DNA of 64,000 nt from Chitinophaga arvensicola (GCF_900110835.1 NZ_FOJG01000001.1:2697499-2761498), one strand, 5' to 3'; shown: positions 53,349 to 61,862, counted from the first letter of the stretch. Notes: a model not told the origin generated them from the letters alone. Translations and numbers: made by a program.

Positions 53349-53735
53349 ATGTCCTTCAAAGCAAAATTTCAGACAGGCGGAAACGAGTACAACGTACAGC
53401 ACGTCGCCTACGATCTCACACAAGAAGTAGATGCAACCGGTCGCCCTTCTGCCATCACCCGTGGTGGTCGTATTAAGCTGACCGTAGAATCTACCGGAAA
53501 AACAGACCTTTTCGAGTGGATGGTAAACAACTTTGAAAGAAAAGATGGTACCATTACTTTCATGAAAAGAGACACTGATTCCAAACTGAAAACCCTGGAA
53601 TTCAAAGAAGGGTACCTGGTGAAGTTTGAAGAGTCTTTCGACTACGAAAACAAAAATCCAATGGTAATTTCCTTTACCATTTCAGCCCGTGAAATTAGCA
53701 TGGGTAATGCAAAACATGTTAATGAGTGGGTGTAA
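53349..53735 (+). CDS. tssD: T6SS inner-tube protein TssD (Hcp)
   Basis: A 128-residue Hcp of the Bacteroidota type, which stacks in hexameric rings to form the injected tube and may carry small effectors. The sequence begins MSFKAKFQTGGNEYNVQHVAYDLTQEVD. The SGRPSAITRGGRIKLTVESTGKTDLFEWM-type core is present here as TGRPSAITRGG, followed by the C-terminal strands (NPMVISFTISAREISMG). Only one copy is in the window. It is the last gene of the T6SS locus and is followed by a terminator. Confidence 0.93.
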   Translation: MSFKAKFQTGGNEYNVQHVAYDLTQEVDATGRPSAITRGGRIKLTVESTGKTDLFEWMVNNFERKDGTITFMKRDTDSKLKTLEFKEGYLVKFEESFDYENKNPMVISFTISAREISMGNAKHVNEWV

Positions 53736-53755
53736 TAACTCCTGACATTATGCAG

Positions 53756-53785
53756 AAGGGCTGTTACCGTGAGGTGACAGCCCTT
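53756..53785 (+). terminator. Terminator hairpin after tssD
   Basis: Arms 53756-53768 and 53773-53785 (AAGGGCTGTTACC and complement, one mismatch) have a 4-base loop and are followed by T7 including the last arm bases. Ends the T6SS locus 20 bases after the tssD stop. Confidence 0.85.
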
Positions 53786-53882
53786 TTTTATTTTATGCGA
53801 AATGCAACACACTTTGTATGCGCATTTCATGCGATATTTTTTTGCGCGGAAATCCTGGCCTAGGTTTGTGGTGCAAAAAAAC

Positions 53883-54641
53883 TCAGGAAAGCGTGATCCA
53901 TTCTCCCTGTTCCGGAATAATGGCTGTCAGGTTTTCTGCTGCCACTGCTTCTCTTAATTGTTGTCTGGTAAGATAACAGTGATTGATAGCCCCCATATGC
54001 ACGGCGATTACTTTTGCTGCAGCCGGATGCCGGATGGTTTTAATGACATCTGCCGCTGTCATGGTAATGGGATCTCCCTGGAGGAACTGTGCAGCGCCTG
54101 CATTTACCACTACATAATCCGGTTGATAGGTATCCAGCGCAGCGGCTACTTCTTCACACCAGATGGTATCTCCGGCGATGTATAAGGTCGTGTTTCCTTC
54201 CTGGAGTACAAAGCCGGAAACGGGCGCCATCATTTTACCGATTTCTCCGGTGCCGTGTTGTCCGCCGGTACGTGAGATGAGGATGTTCTCCCAGGTAACA
54301 TTTGTAATAACAGGGATCACCTGCGTAAAAGCCTGCTCTCTGATCGCAGATTCATCTTCCGGTTGACAAAACAGCGGAATACTTTTGGGTAGTATCGCTT
54401 GCGCGGTAACATCCCAGTGGTCGCGGTGACGGTGTGTAACGATAATGGCATCCAGGGAGGATAACAGCTCTTTTAGCGCGGCATCATCGAGTGGCAGCTC
54501 TGTCATCGGATTGCGGATGGTATTGGCTGCATTGGGAACAGGATCGAGGCTGTCTTTAACACCCAGCATGGGGTCTACCAGTATATTTTTATTATTCCAT
54601 TCTATCAGCAATGTGGCATTGCGTAAATATTGTATGCGCAT
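53883..54641 (-). CDS. Metallo-beta-lactamase-fold hydrolase (UPF0173-like)
   Basis: A 252-residue cytosolic protein of the metallo-beta-lactamase fold. The zinc-binding HxHxDH motif is present (VTHRHRDHWD, residues about 71-76), preceded by GVKDSLDPVPN and followed by YIAGDTIWCEEVAAAL (aspartate ligand) and VHMGAINHCYLTR (histidine). It resembles UPF0173/UlaG-type hydrolases; the substrate is unknown. It is followed by a DoxX-like gene in divergent layout with no clear partnership. Confidence 0.85.
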   Translation of the reverse strand: MRIQYLRNATLLIEWNNKNILVDPMLGVKDSLDPVPNAANTIRNPMTELPLDDAALKELLSSLDAIIVTHRHRDHWDVTAQAILPKSIPLFCQPEDESAIREQAFTQVIPVITNVTWENILISRTGGQHGTGEIGKMMAPVSGFVLQEGNTTLYIAGDTIWCEEVAAALDTYQPDYVVVNAGAAQFLQGDPITMTAADVIKTIRHPAAAKVIAVHMGAINHCYLTRQQLREAVAAENLTAIIPEQGEWITLS

Positions 54642-54675
54642 GGGTTACATTTTTGTGCTGATATAAAGTTATCGA

Positions 54676-55122
54676 TTAATTGATGCACCACCATATCCAT
54701 AAAATATAAAGCGGCTGAAACAGCAGGCGGCTCCAGGTATACCAGGGTTTTGACGGCAGGCCGCCGGGAGCCGGTAACTGCTTCACTGCTACGCGGATGT
54801 TGGCGGGAAACATAGCGATCAGTAACAGTATCAGTCCCCATCCGGCATAATATTGTATGGCAGGAAAGAGTAAACCTGCGCCCAGTATGATTTCCAGCAC
54901 ACCGGTAAACAGAATCATGAAATGAGGGAAGGGAACCAGCCCGTCAATCATATAAGTGAGTTTGCGGGGCTTCACGAGGTGCATGGCGCCGATCAGCAGG
55001 AACATCACGGCGGCGGCTATACGGGCATCCGTAGTCAGTTGCTGTAAGAAGGGAATGTGGAAAAGGTGGCCAATAGCCAGTAATAAAAGGCCAATGCTGC
55101 ATAAGCCGGAAAAGAATGCCAT
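54676..55122 (-). CDS. DoxX-like four-helix membrane protein
   Basis: A 148-residue protein with four membrane helices (about 5-22, 32-48, 65-84, 90-105), beginning MAFFSGLCSIGLLLLAIGHLF. It carries FTGVLEIILGAGLLFP and LLIAMFPANIRVA, features of the DoxX/DUF2231-like group. The function is not established; relatives are sometimes linked to redox or thiol defence. It lies upstream of the hydrolase gene on the same strand, 34 bases apart. Confidence 0.75.
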   Translation of the reverse strand: MAFFSGLCSIGLLLLAIGHLFHIPFLQQLTTDARIAAAVMFLLIGAMHLVKPRKLTYMIDGLVPFPHFMILFTGVLEIILGAGLLFPAIQYYAGWGLILLLIAMFPANIRVAVKQLPAPGGLPSKPWYTWSRLLFQPLYILWIWWCIN

Positions 55123-55183
55123 ATCGGAGATTTTTTGTCAACACAAAGGTCTGCATCTCCCGGGGCAAAAAAATTGACAAATG

Positions 55184-55759
55184 TTAGTTAATCTTTTTGC
55201 GGATACGGCTCAGGCTTTCCGGCTCAATACCCAGGTAAGAAGCAATCTGTTTAATGGGAATGTGTTTGATGACTTCGGGATATTCCTCCAGGAGTTGTGC
55301 GTATCTCTCCTGCGCGGAATAGCGCAGAAACGACAATTCGCGGTGGTATTTACGCAGGTATTGCTGTTCGGCGATGAGCCGTCCTATTTTTTCAGATTGA
55401 TGAGAATCCTGATACAGCTTATGCAAATCTGCGTAATGGCAGGCGTAGCCGCTTACCGGTGTGATAGCCTGCAGATTTACAGCAGCCGGTTTTTGTGTAA
55501 TGAAAGAAGCGTAGGAGGTGGAAAAACTATTGGGGAAAGCAAAGTCCATACTGATGTCTTTGCCATCGTGAATGGTGTACACCCTCACAATACCTGTTTC
55601 CACATAGTAGATGGCATTGGCGGTTTTTCCTGCTTCTGAGAGATGATCTCCCGCAGAGAATGCAACCGGCTGCAGGATTGCTTCGAACTGTTCCCAATGG
55701 ACCAATGGTTCTTGCAGCAAAGCCTGCAGCTGTTGTCTGATCAGTAGTTTACCTTCCAC
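55184..55759 (-). CDS. Crp/Fnr-family transcriptional regulator
   Basis: A 191-residue regulator with an N-terminal cyclic-nucleotide-binding fold (YYVETGIVRVYTIHDGKDISMDFAFPNSF) and a C-terminal winged helix (IPIKQIASYLGIEPESLSRIRKKIN). The conserved Arg/Ser of cAMP-binding CRP is not evident, so cAMP binding is doubtful; such Bacteroidota proteins usually sense other signals. The start is GTG at 55759, since no ATG is near; the codon directly abuts the coaA stop. It is third in an operon with an aldehyde dehydrogenase and coaA. Confidence 0.88.
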   Translation of the reverse strand: MEGKLLIRQQLQALLQEPLVHWEQFEAILQPVAFSAGDHLSEAGKTANAIYYVETGIVRVYTIHDGKDISMDFAFPNSFSTSYASFITQKPAAVNLQAITPVSGYACHYADLHKLYQDSHQSEKIGRLIAEQQYLRKYHRELSFLRYSAQERYAQLLEEYPEVIKHIPIKQIASYLGIEPESLSRIRKKIN

Positions 55760-56716
55760 TCAGGTTTTTCTCAGTTGAATGGATTGCACAAAATGGTGAT
55801 GTCCTTTTTCCAGGATCAGGCTGGCACGGTAGCGGGTGGGCGCAATATTTTGCTCCAGGTTAGGTTTGTTGATATCGTCCCAGATCTGTGTGGCCAGTTC
55901 AATGGTGGCGGTATCGGAGAGATGGGCATAGCGGTGAAAGAAAGATTCCGGGCTCTGAAACGCTGTTCTGCGCAGGGATTCAAAGCGGGCAATGTACCAT
56001 TTGCGGATATCTTTTTCAGCGGCATCTACATAGATACTAAAGTCGAAGAAATCGGATACGAAAACGGCAGGATCTTTTTGTTGCTGGCGATGACGCACCT
56101 GCAACACATTCACGCCTTCCACGATCACAATATCCGGCTGTTCTATCCATTGTAACTGACCCTGGAGAATATCATATTCCAGGTGGGAATATAAAGGCGC
56201 TGCCACTCTTTCTTTGCCGGATTTTACATCTGCGAGGAAATGGATCAGTCTTTTGATATCATAGCTTTCGGGGAAGCCCTTCCGGTTCATGATATTATTT
56301 GCTTCCAGCACCTTGTTAGGATACAAGAAGCCATCTGTTGTGACCAGGTCTACCCGTGGATGATTGGGCCATGCCTGTAATAATTTTTGCAGTACCCTGG
56401 CGGTGGTACTTTTTCCTACGGCCACACTTCCTGCGATGCCGATGATATAAGGCACTTTATGTGCCTGGCTGCTGAGGAAGCTGCTGGTAGCGGTATGCAG
56501 CTGCTGGGAAGCCGTTACATACAGGTTCAGCAGGTGTGCCAGTGGAAGATATACCTGTGTGATTTCTTCCTGTGTAAGTGGTTCGTTCATACCATGCAAT
56601 GCTTCCAGGTCGTAGTCCTGTAGTTGCAACATGGCATCGCCGCTGGTTTCTGCCCATTCCTTGCGGGTGAAATTGATATAGGGAGTGTAGCGGTCGCGTT
56701 TCAGAGAGGTGGTCAT
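55760..56716 (-). CDS. coaA: Type I pantothenate kinase
   Basis: A 318-residue kinase that phosphorylates pantothenate, the first step of coenzyme A synthesis. The Walker [16 protein letters not shown], the substrate/aspartate segment [16 protein letters not shown] and the [11 protein letters not shown] strand are conserved. The [13 protein letters not shown]-terminus is typical for CoaA. It sits 3 bases after the aldehyde dehydrogenase gene and directly abuts the regulator gene. Why CoA synthesis is co-regulated with an aldehyde dehydrogenase is unexplained. Confidence 0.95.
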   Translation of the reverse strand: MTTSLKRDRYTPYINFTRKEWAETSGDAMLQLQDYDLEALHGMNEPLTQEEITQVYLPLAHLLNLYVTASQQLHTATSSFLSSQAHKVPYIIGIAGSVAVGKSTTARVLQKLLQAWPNHPRVDLVTTDGFLYPNKVLEANNIMNRKGFPESYDIKRLIHFLADVKSGKERVAAPLYSHLEYDILQGQLQWIEQPDIVIVEGVNVLQVRHRQQQKDPAVFVSDFFDFSIYVDAAEKDIRKWYIARFESLRRTAFQSPESFFHRYAHLSDTATIELATQIWDDINKPNLEQNIAPTRYRASLILEKGHHHFVQSIQLRKT

Positions 56717-56719
56717 TGC

Positions 56720-58075
56720 TTATTGTTGTATATATACCGTCTTTACATTCAAAAATTCGTGTGTGCCTTCCAGTGATAATTCGCGTCCGTAGCCCGATTG
56801 TTTTACGCCGCCAAAAGGCAGGCGTGCATCCGAACGGACCATGGCGTTAATGAATACATTGCCGCTGTCTATCTGTGTGGCCAGTCTGGCTGCTTTATCA
56901 AGATCGCTGGTCCACAGGGCTGCGCCCAGGCCAAACTCGGTTTCGTTGGCGAGTGCGATAGCCTCGGTTTCGTTGGCGGCTTCTATGATAACGGCCAGCG
57001 GACCAAAAGTTTCTTCTTTAAAAGCAGTCATTTTGTTGGTCACCCCGGTAAGCAGGGTAGGTGCAAAGTTACAGCCTTCATGCGTGCCACCCAACTCCAG
57101 TCTGGCGCCCTGGCTGATCGTATCCTGTAATTGTTTGGCCAGTTCTTCTGCCAGGTCGGGACGGGCCATAGGACCCATTTGTGTGTCGTCCTGTGTGGGA
57201 TCGCCCTGTTTCAGTTGTTCGAGAATACGTTTTACTTCTGCGGTAAATGCGGGTACTATTTCTTTTTCCACAATCCAGCGTTTGGCTGCAATGCACGACT
57301 GGCCGGCGTTCTGCATACGTCCCTGGACCGCTGTTTTGGCGGCTGCTTCCAGGTCTGCATCTTTCAAAACAATAAAAGGATCGCTGCCACCCAGTTCCAG
57401 CACGGTTTTCTTGATATGTTTGCCCGCAAGCGCAGCTACACTTTTACCGGCAGGTGTGCTACCGGTTAAGGTAACGCCTTGTACACGCGGATCTGCGATG
57501 ACAGGTTCTATATCTTTTGAAGACACCAGCAGCGACTGGAAAGTACCGGCGGGAAAATTGCTTTGAGAAAATATTTTTTCGATCGCTAATGCACAGCCGC
57601 TTACGTTGCTGGCGTGTTTTAAAATACCGGTGTTGCCGGCGAGTATATTCGGAATCGCAAAGCGGAATACTTGCCAGTAGGGAAAGTTCCAGGGCATGAT
57701 GGCCAGGATGATTCCTTTTGGTTCGTATGATACATAACTTTTATAGGCGTCGGAACGGATTGGTTTATGTTGCAACATCTCTGTGATGTTTTCTGCATAA
57801 TACTCTGCTGAAGTGGCACATTTCAATACTTCAGCCCTGGCTTCTTTCAGGGTTTTGCCCATTTCCTGTGTGATCAATGCAGCATGTTCGTCCACGTTAT
57901 CTTTCATGGATTGTGCTACCTGCATCATCCACTGGCGGCGCTGTTCCAGCGGAACAGATAATAATTCCCGGTAAGCTTTATGCCCCAGTGCTAACTTTTC
58001 GTCTATTTCTGCCGGTGTATGTGGCGTGTATTCGGCAATGGTTTCCTGTGTAAATGGATTGATGCTTGTAAACAT
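56720..58075 (-). CDS. NAD(P)-dependent succinate-semialdehyde dehydrogenase-like aldehyde dehydrogenase
   Basis: A 451-residue aldehyde dehydrogenase, closest to the short succinate-semialdehyde (Sad/GabD-like) group. The catalytic cysteine is in NAGQSCIAAKR, the glutamate in LELGGSDPFIV, and the cofactor loop is VTLTGSTPAGKSVA. The N-terminus MFTSINPFTQETI is typical. The specific aldehyde is not fixed by sequence. A minus-strand promoter element lies 35 bases upstream. It leads an operon with coaA and a Crp-family gene. Confidence 0.9.
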   Translation of the reverse strand: MFTSINPFTQETIAEYTPHTPAEIDEKLALGHKAYRELLSVPLEQRRQWMMQVAQSMKDNVDEHAALITQEMGKTLKEARAEVLKCATSAEYYAENITEMLQHKPIRSDAYKSYVSYEPKGIILAIMPWNFPYWQVFRFAIPNILAGNTGILKHASNVSGCALAIEKIFSQSNFPAGTFQSLLVSSKDIEPVIADPRVQGVTLTGSTPAGKSVAALAGKHIKKTVLELGGSDPFIVLKDADLEAAAKTAVQGRMQNAGQSCIAAKRWIVEKEIVPAFTAEVKRILEQLKQGDPTQDDTQMGPMARPDLAEELAKQLQDTISQGARLELGGTHEGCNFAPTLLTGVTNKMTAFKEETFGPLAVIIEAANETEAIALANETEFGLGAALWTSDLDKAARLATQIDSGNVFINAMVRSDARLPFGGVKQSGYGRELSLEGTHEFLNVKTVYIQQ

Positions 58076-58110
58076 ACCGGTTAGCTTTTATCGGTGACTG
58101 AATAGTCAGA

Positions 58111-58118
58111 CAAATTTA
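58111..58118 (-). promoter_or_regulatory. Promoter -7 element (TAAATTTG) of the dehydrogenase-coaA-crp operon
   Basis: Minus-strand TAAATTTG matches TAnnTTTG, 35 bases before the ATG at 58075. It faces away from the MFS promoter box at 58158-58165, so the two are divergent. Confidence 0.45.
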
Positions 58119-58157
58119 CCGCTTTCCGATAAAAGCCCGCTCATAAAAGCGAATTAG

Positions 58158-58165
58158 TATCTTTG
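58158..58165 (+). promoter_or_regulatory. Promoter -7 element (TATCTTTG) of the MFS gene
   Basis: TATCTTTG matches TAnnTTTG, 26 bases before the ATG at 58192. It shares the intergenic region with the divergent dehydrogenase promoter. Confidence 0.5.
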
Positions 58166-58191
58166 CACCGCAGGAAAAATAAATCAGTTTT

Positions 58192-59367
58192 ATGGCGCTT
58201 AGCAGGTGGAATATCATGATAATGGCCCTTTGTACAGGGTTGATTGTTGCCAATATCTATTATAGCCAGCCCTTGCTGGTATTGATGAGTGAGGAGTTTG
58301 GGGTTACAGAAAGCAATGCCGGCCAGGTTACCTTTTTTACACAGGTAGGATATGCGCTGGGGCTGTTATTCTGCGTGCCGCTGGGAGATAAACTGGAGCG
58401 AAAAAGACAGATCGTGATCATGACGCTGATGTCTGTAGTAGCCCTGGTGGCGGCGGCCAAGTCTGTCAATATAACAATGCTGAAGGTCACGGGGCTGCTG
58501 ATCGGATTCTCTTCCGTAGTACCGCAGCTGATTCTGCCGCTGGCGGCCAACCTGTCTGATCCGGCGAGTCGTGGTAAGGTAATTGGTACTATCATGAGCG
58601 GCCTGCTGGTAGGAATTTTATTATCCCGCACGCTGAGTGGTATTGTCGGCCATCATTTCGGCTGGAGAGCGATGTTCTGGATTGCAGCGGGTATCAGCGC
58701 CTTGCTGGCGGTAATCATGATTGCTACTTTTCCTTCCAGCAAACCTAATTTTAAAGGTACTTATGGTGATCTGATGAAGTCGTTGTTAACACTCATCAAA
58801 GAACAACCGGTATTAAGAGAGGCATCAGCTATCAACGCCTGTTGTTTTGCGATGTTCGGGATGTTCTGGACAACCGTGGTATTTTTATTATCGGATGCTC
58901 CTTTCAGATATACAAGCGAACAGATTGGTTTAATGGGTCTTGCCGCCGCTGCGGGCGCTTTGGGCGCGCCATTGGTAGGACGTATCGCCGATAAAAAGAA
59001 CCCGCGTATTGCGATCGGTTATGGCATCATCTTTTTATTTCTCGGCTACTTTTTATTCTATCTCTTCAAAGCCAATATCATCGGTATGATCGTAGGAATT
59101 ATTGCGATCGACCTCGGTTTACAGGGTATCCATGTGTCCAATCAAACACGGATTTATACGCTGATGCCCGAAGCGAGGAACCGTTTGAACACGGTGTTTA
59201 TGACCACCAGTTTTATCGGCACCTCGCTTGGATCTGGTATCGGTTTATGGGTATGGTCTTTTGCGCAATGGAATGGCGTTTGTGTGGCTGGTATTGCTTT
59301 GATCACCATCGCGTTGATCATCTACCTCGCTACTTATAAAAAAGAAAAACCAATGATTACCGCTTAA
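58192..59367 (+). CDS. MFS transporter (YbcL/YgaY-like 12-helix exporter)
   Basis: A 391-residue inner-membrane major facilitator with about 12 helices. The MFS loop motif between helices 2 and 3 is GDKLERKRQ (D-x-x-x-R-R/K type). The N-terminus contains NIYYSQPLLVLMSEEFGV, a pattern of a sub-branch including YbjJ/YgaY-type proteins. The substrate is unknown; drug or small-molecule efflux is a reasonable guess. Its last 11 bases overlap the end of the convergent DHA2 transporter. Confidence 0.85.
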   Translation: MALSRWNIMIMALCTGLIVANIYYSQPLLVLMSEEFGVTESNAGQVTFFTQVGYALGLLFCVPLGDKLERKRQIVIMTLMSVVALVAAAKSVNITMLKVTGLLIGFSSVVPQLILPLAANLSDPASRGKVIGTIMSGLLVGILLSRTLSGIVGHHFGWRAMFWIAAGISALLAVIMIATFPSSKPNFKGTYGDLMKSLLTLIKEQPVLREASAINACCFAMFGMFWTTVVFLLSDAPFRYTSEQIGLMGLAAAAGALGAPLVGRIADKKNPRIAIGYGIIFLFLGYFLFYLFKANIIGMIVGIIAIDLGLQGIHVSNQTRIYTLMPEARNRLNTVFMTTSFIGTSLGSGIGLWVWSFAQWNGVCVAGIALITIALIIYLATYKKEKPMITA

Positions 59368-60763
59368 CACGGTTTAATACTACCATCACAATCAGCAGAT
59401 AACCCATCATACAGAACAGGGCGGTTTTGTAAGCCAGGTAAAAGTTGCCGGAGCTACGGGCCAGGTAAAGGAAAATTCCTCCCAGGATACTTACGCCCAA
59501 TGCGGAGGCAAATTGTTGCACGGTAGAATATACTCCACTGGCTGCTCCTGCTTTTGCGGGCGGCATATCCCACATCGCTACTTTCAACAGGGAAGGCATC
59601 AATAAACCGGAGCCACTGCCATAGATGATCAGGCAGGGAAGAATATCAGAGGGCGTCGCCACATTTCCCCGGAAGAATACTAGTTGCAGGATAAAAGAAA
59701 GGATCATCAGGATACAGGCTACCTGCAACAGGCGGATGCCATATTTTGCTGCATTTTTGATGGACCAGAGAGACGCCAGTAAAAATGGAATGGTTTGCAT
59801 CACAAAATAATTTCCTGCGGTAAAGGGTTGCATGTGAAAGCCGTTCTGGAAGTAAAGGGCTACTATAAAAATGTAGGAAGTATTTACCCCAAAGAAAAAC
59901 AGCACGCTGACGATACCGGTATTGAAACTGCTGATGCGAAAGAGTTCTAGGGGTACCAGCGGATCGCGTTGCCGTTTTCCGAGCCAATATTGCCAGGCAA
60001 TAAATATTCCCAGCAACACAAATGCCACTGCCAGCATCACGACAGTCCAGGCGGGCCAGCCGAGTTCTGTGCCCTGTATGATAGGGTAGATCAGGAGCGA
60101 CAGCGCCAATGTAAGTATAATGATGCCCGGCACATCAAAACGGGTGGCTTTATTCTGCCCGGATTCCTGTACAAAGAAATACGCCAGCAGCATCGCAATA
60201 ATCCCAAAGGGCAGATTTACGAGGAAAATCAGCCGCCAGCTGTCGGTGATCAGGTGAGATGAAATGAAGTAACCACCAAGGAATTGTCCGAGCGTGGCGC
60301 CTGTGCCGAGTGCCATGCCATAGAGGCCATAGGCTTTGTCGCGGTCGGCGGGCGACTGGAAATTCAGCTGGATCAGGGTAATCGTTTGAGGCACGGTGAA
60401 GGCGGCGGCTACGCCTTGCAGCAGCCTGGAAACGATCAACATTTCCATAGAAGTGGCAAAACCGCACATGGCGGAGGTAATAGTGAATGCCGCCAGTCCG
60501 GCGATAAACACCTTTTTCTTCCCGAAGTAATCACCGGTGCGGCTGCCGGTGATGAGGAACACGGAATATCCCAGCAGGTAAGAGGCCAGCACCAGCTCCA
60601 GGGCGGCGTCTGAGCTGTGAAAGTAATTTTTAATGGCCGGTGTGCTGATGTTTACGATAAATACATCGATCACCGTAATTAATGGCGCGAGCAGGATGAC
60701 TGCCAGAGAGATCCATGGATTGATGTAAGTAGATCTGATATATACAGACTGGTCTGTTTTCAT
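59357..60763 (-). CDS. DHA2-type MFS drug efflux transporter
   Basis: A 468-residue inner-membrane transporter with about 14 helices, in the DHA2 (EmrB/QacA) group. The loop 2-3 motif is GDYFGKKKVFIAGL, and helix 5 motif C appears as GMALGTGATLGQFLGGYF. It likely exports drugs or toxic compounds. A 14-base palindrome identical in half-sites to one upstream of the tetR gene covers codons 3-7 (60744-60757), making this gene the probable target of the upstream TetR regulator. Confidence 0.88.
   Translation of the reverse strand: MKTDQSVYIRSTYINPWISLAVILLAPLITVIDVFIVNISTPAIKNYFHSSDAALELVLASYLLGYSVFLITGSRTGDYFGKKKVFIAGLAAFTITSAMCGFATSMEMLIVSRLLQGVAAAFTVPQTITLIQLNFQSPADRDKAYGLYGMALGTGATLGQFLGGYFISSHLITDSWRLIFLVNLPFGIIAMLLAYFFVQESGQNKATRFDVPGIIILTLALSLLIYPIIQGTELGWPAWTVVMLAVAFVLLGIFIAWQYWLGKRQRDPLVPLELFRISSFNTGIVSVLFFFGVNTSYIFIVALYFQNGFHMQPFTAGNYFVMQTIPFLLASLWSIKNAAKYGIRLLQVACILMILSFILQLVFFRGNVATPSDILPCLIIYGSGSGLLMPSLLKVAMWDMPPAKAGAASGVYSTVQQFASALGVSILGGIFLYLARSSGNFYLAYKTALFCMMGYLLIVMVVLNRVKR
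60744..60757. promoter_or_regulatory. TetR operator candidate overlapping the start of the efflux gene
   Basis: ACAGAC-TG-GTCTGT is a perfect palindrome with a 2-base spacer. The same half-sites recur at 61745-61758 in the tetR leader. It begins four bases inside the coding region, so binding would block early elongation or initiation. Confidence 0.6.
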
Positions 60764-61147
60764 GTAGGTAAATTTTTTTAATAGATAATTATATTTGGTT
60801 TGCCTTATTAATGATGGGTAAATTGAGATATAAAGTCAGTTGAAAACGGATGATTTTTCCATTTTCAATGAGGTATTATATTTGTTTTTGAGCAGACGAA
60901 GGACGTGCAACTGGATAGCCTGAGCAAATAGAAGCTCTGGGCCGGTAGCTGTTCGGATCTGTGGCCATGCTATTAGTAGCTATCTGCGACGCTCTGTCGG
61001 TTGTTATCCGGATCAGCGATCACTCGCAGCTGTTCGTATTACTGAAGCTCTGTAAACCGTTATCCGTCCAATGATCACGCTATACGCCGATGTAGCGCTG
61101 ATTCTCAGATCACTGTATGCCAATCTGCAACTTTTAATGCACCCTTC
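60764..61147. other. Gene-free region with promoter boxes and imperfect internal repeats
   Basis: This 384-base stretch between the efflux gene and tetR has no ORF. Two plus-strand TATATTTG boxes (60790-60797 and 60877-60884) point into it, away from both flanking genes. Short phrases recur in it: GAAGCTCTG (60931-60939, 61044-61052), AGCTGTTCG (60947-60955, 61028-61036) and GTTATCCG (61003-61010, 61059-61066). Several GATCAC-like words also recur. It could encode a small RNA or be remnant sequence; no family is recognised. Confidence 0.45.
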
Positions 61148-61717
61148 CTACAATGTTTCCAGCAGTTTCTTCACTACTTTCTTGGTGTCTTCCACTGGTT
61201 TCGCTGATTTCTGGATATAGCCCTGCAGTCCGGCGCCTTCGTAGAGGTTGAAGAGCATATCGGTCATTTCTTCCAGGTCGTTTTCCGGGAGATCCGGCTT
61301 TATGATGCCGAGTTGTTCTGCGATCAGCGTTTTGATGGTACGGCTGTGTGTGCGTACCTGCAGGAGGGCATCTTCATTTAATCCGGGCAATTCGTAGGCG
61401 ATGCGCATAAAGGCACAGCCTCTGAAATTGTTTTCTTCCATGTGCTGACGACGGAATTCAAAGAGGCCTATCAGTTTATCTTTCCCGGGGGCCAGCTGAT
61501 CGATGTATTCCATCCGGCGGGTGTGGTTGGTGATACGGGTTCTCCCGAGATATTCCGTAAGCAGTGCTTCCTTGGAGGGGAAATGCTGGTACAGACTGGC
61601 TTTGGCGATACCAGCTTCTTCTATGATCTGGTTAATGCCGGTTGCCTGGTAGCCTTGCTGATAAAATAATTCGCAGGCGGTGTTGAGGATTCTTTCTTTT
61701 GCGCCTTGTTCTTTCAT
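61148..61717 (-). CDS. TetR-family transcriptional repressor
   Basis: A 189-residue TetR-type protein. The N-terminal helix-turn-helix reads AKERILNTACELFYQQGYQATGINQIIEEAGIAKASLYQHFPSKEALLTEYL. The ligand-binding core that follows carries the TetR_C_6/YcdC-like signs (FRGCAFMRIAYELPG). It is likely an efflux repressor, autoregulating through the palindrome at 61745-61758 and controlling the neighbouring DHA2 transporter downstream on the same strand. Confidence 0.92.
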   Translation of the reverse strand: MKEQGAKERILNTACELFYQQGYQATGINQIIEEAGIAKASLYQHFPSKEALLTEYLGRTRITNHTRRMEYIDQLAPGKDKLIGLFEFRRQHMEENNFRGCAFMRIAYELPGLNEDALLQVRTHSRTIKTLIAEQLGIIKPDLPENDLEEMTDMLFNLYEGAGLQGYIQKSAKPVEDTKKVVKKLLETL

Positions 61718-61744
61718 GGGACAATATTAGGCTAAATATATAAA

Positions 61745-61758
61745 ACAGACAAGTCTGT
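61745..61758. promoter_or_regulatory. TetR operator candidate in the tetR leader
   Basis: ACAGAC-AA-GTCTGT is a perfect palindrome with a 2-base spacer, 28 bases upstream of the tetR ATG and flanked by TATATA runs. It shares both half-sites with the element at 60744-60757. The pair supports autoregulation and control of the efflux gene. Confidence 0.65.
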
Positions 61759-61785
61759 ATATATTTTTGACAATAGAGCGATAAA

Positions 61786-61831
61786 GCAAAATGCAGCGAA
61801 AAGGAAGTGAATTCCTCTCCGCTGCATTTGC
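61786..61831 (-). terminator. Hairpin downstream of pyk
   Basis: Complementary segments GCAAAATGCAGCG (61786-61798) and CGCTGCATTTGC (61820-61831) pair with one bulged base, and inner AGGAA/TTCCT segments extend the stem. It lies 32 bases beyond the pyk stop on the minus strand; the T-run is modest. Confidence 0.6.
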
Positions 61832-61862
61832 TAAATCCTTATAGCTTAAGACAAAAACTATA

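Noticed and set aside
59357..59367. Overlap of the two MFS genes as a regulatory feature
   Set aside because: An 11-base convergent overlap of stop regions is common in compact genomes and carries no other signal.
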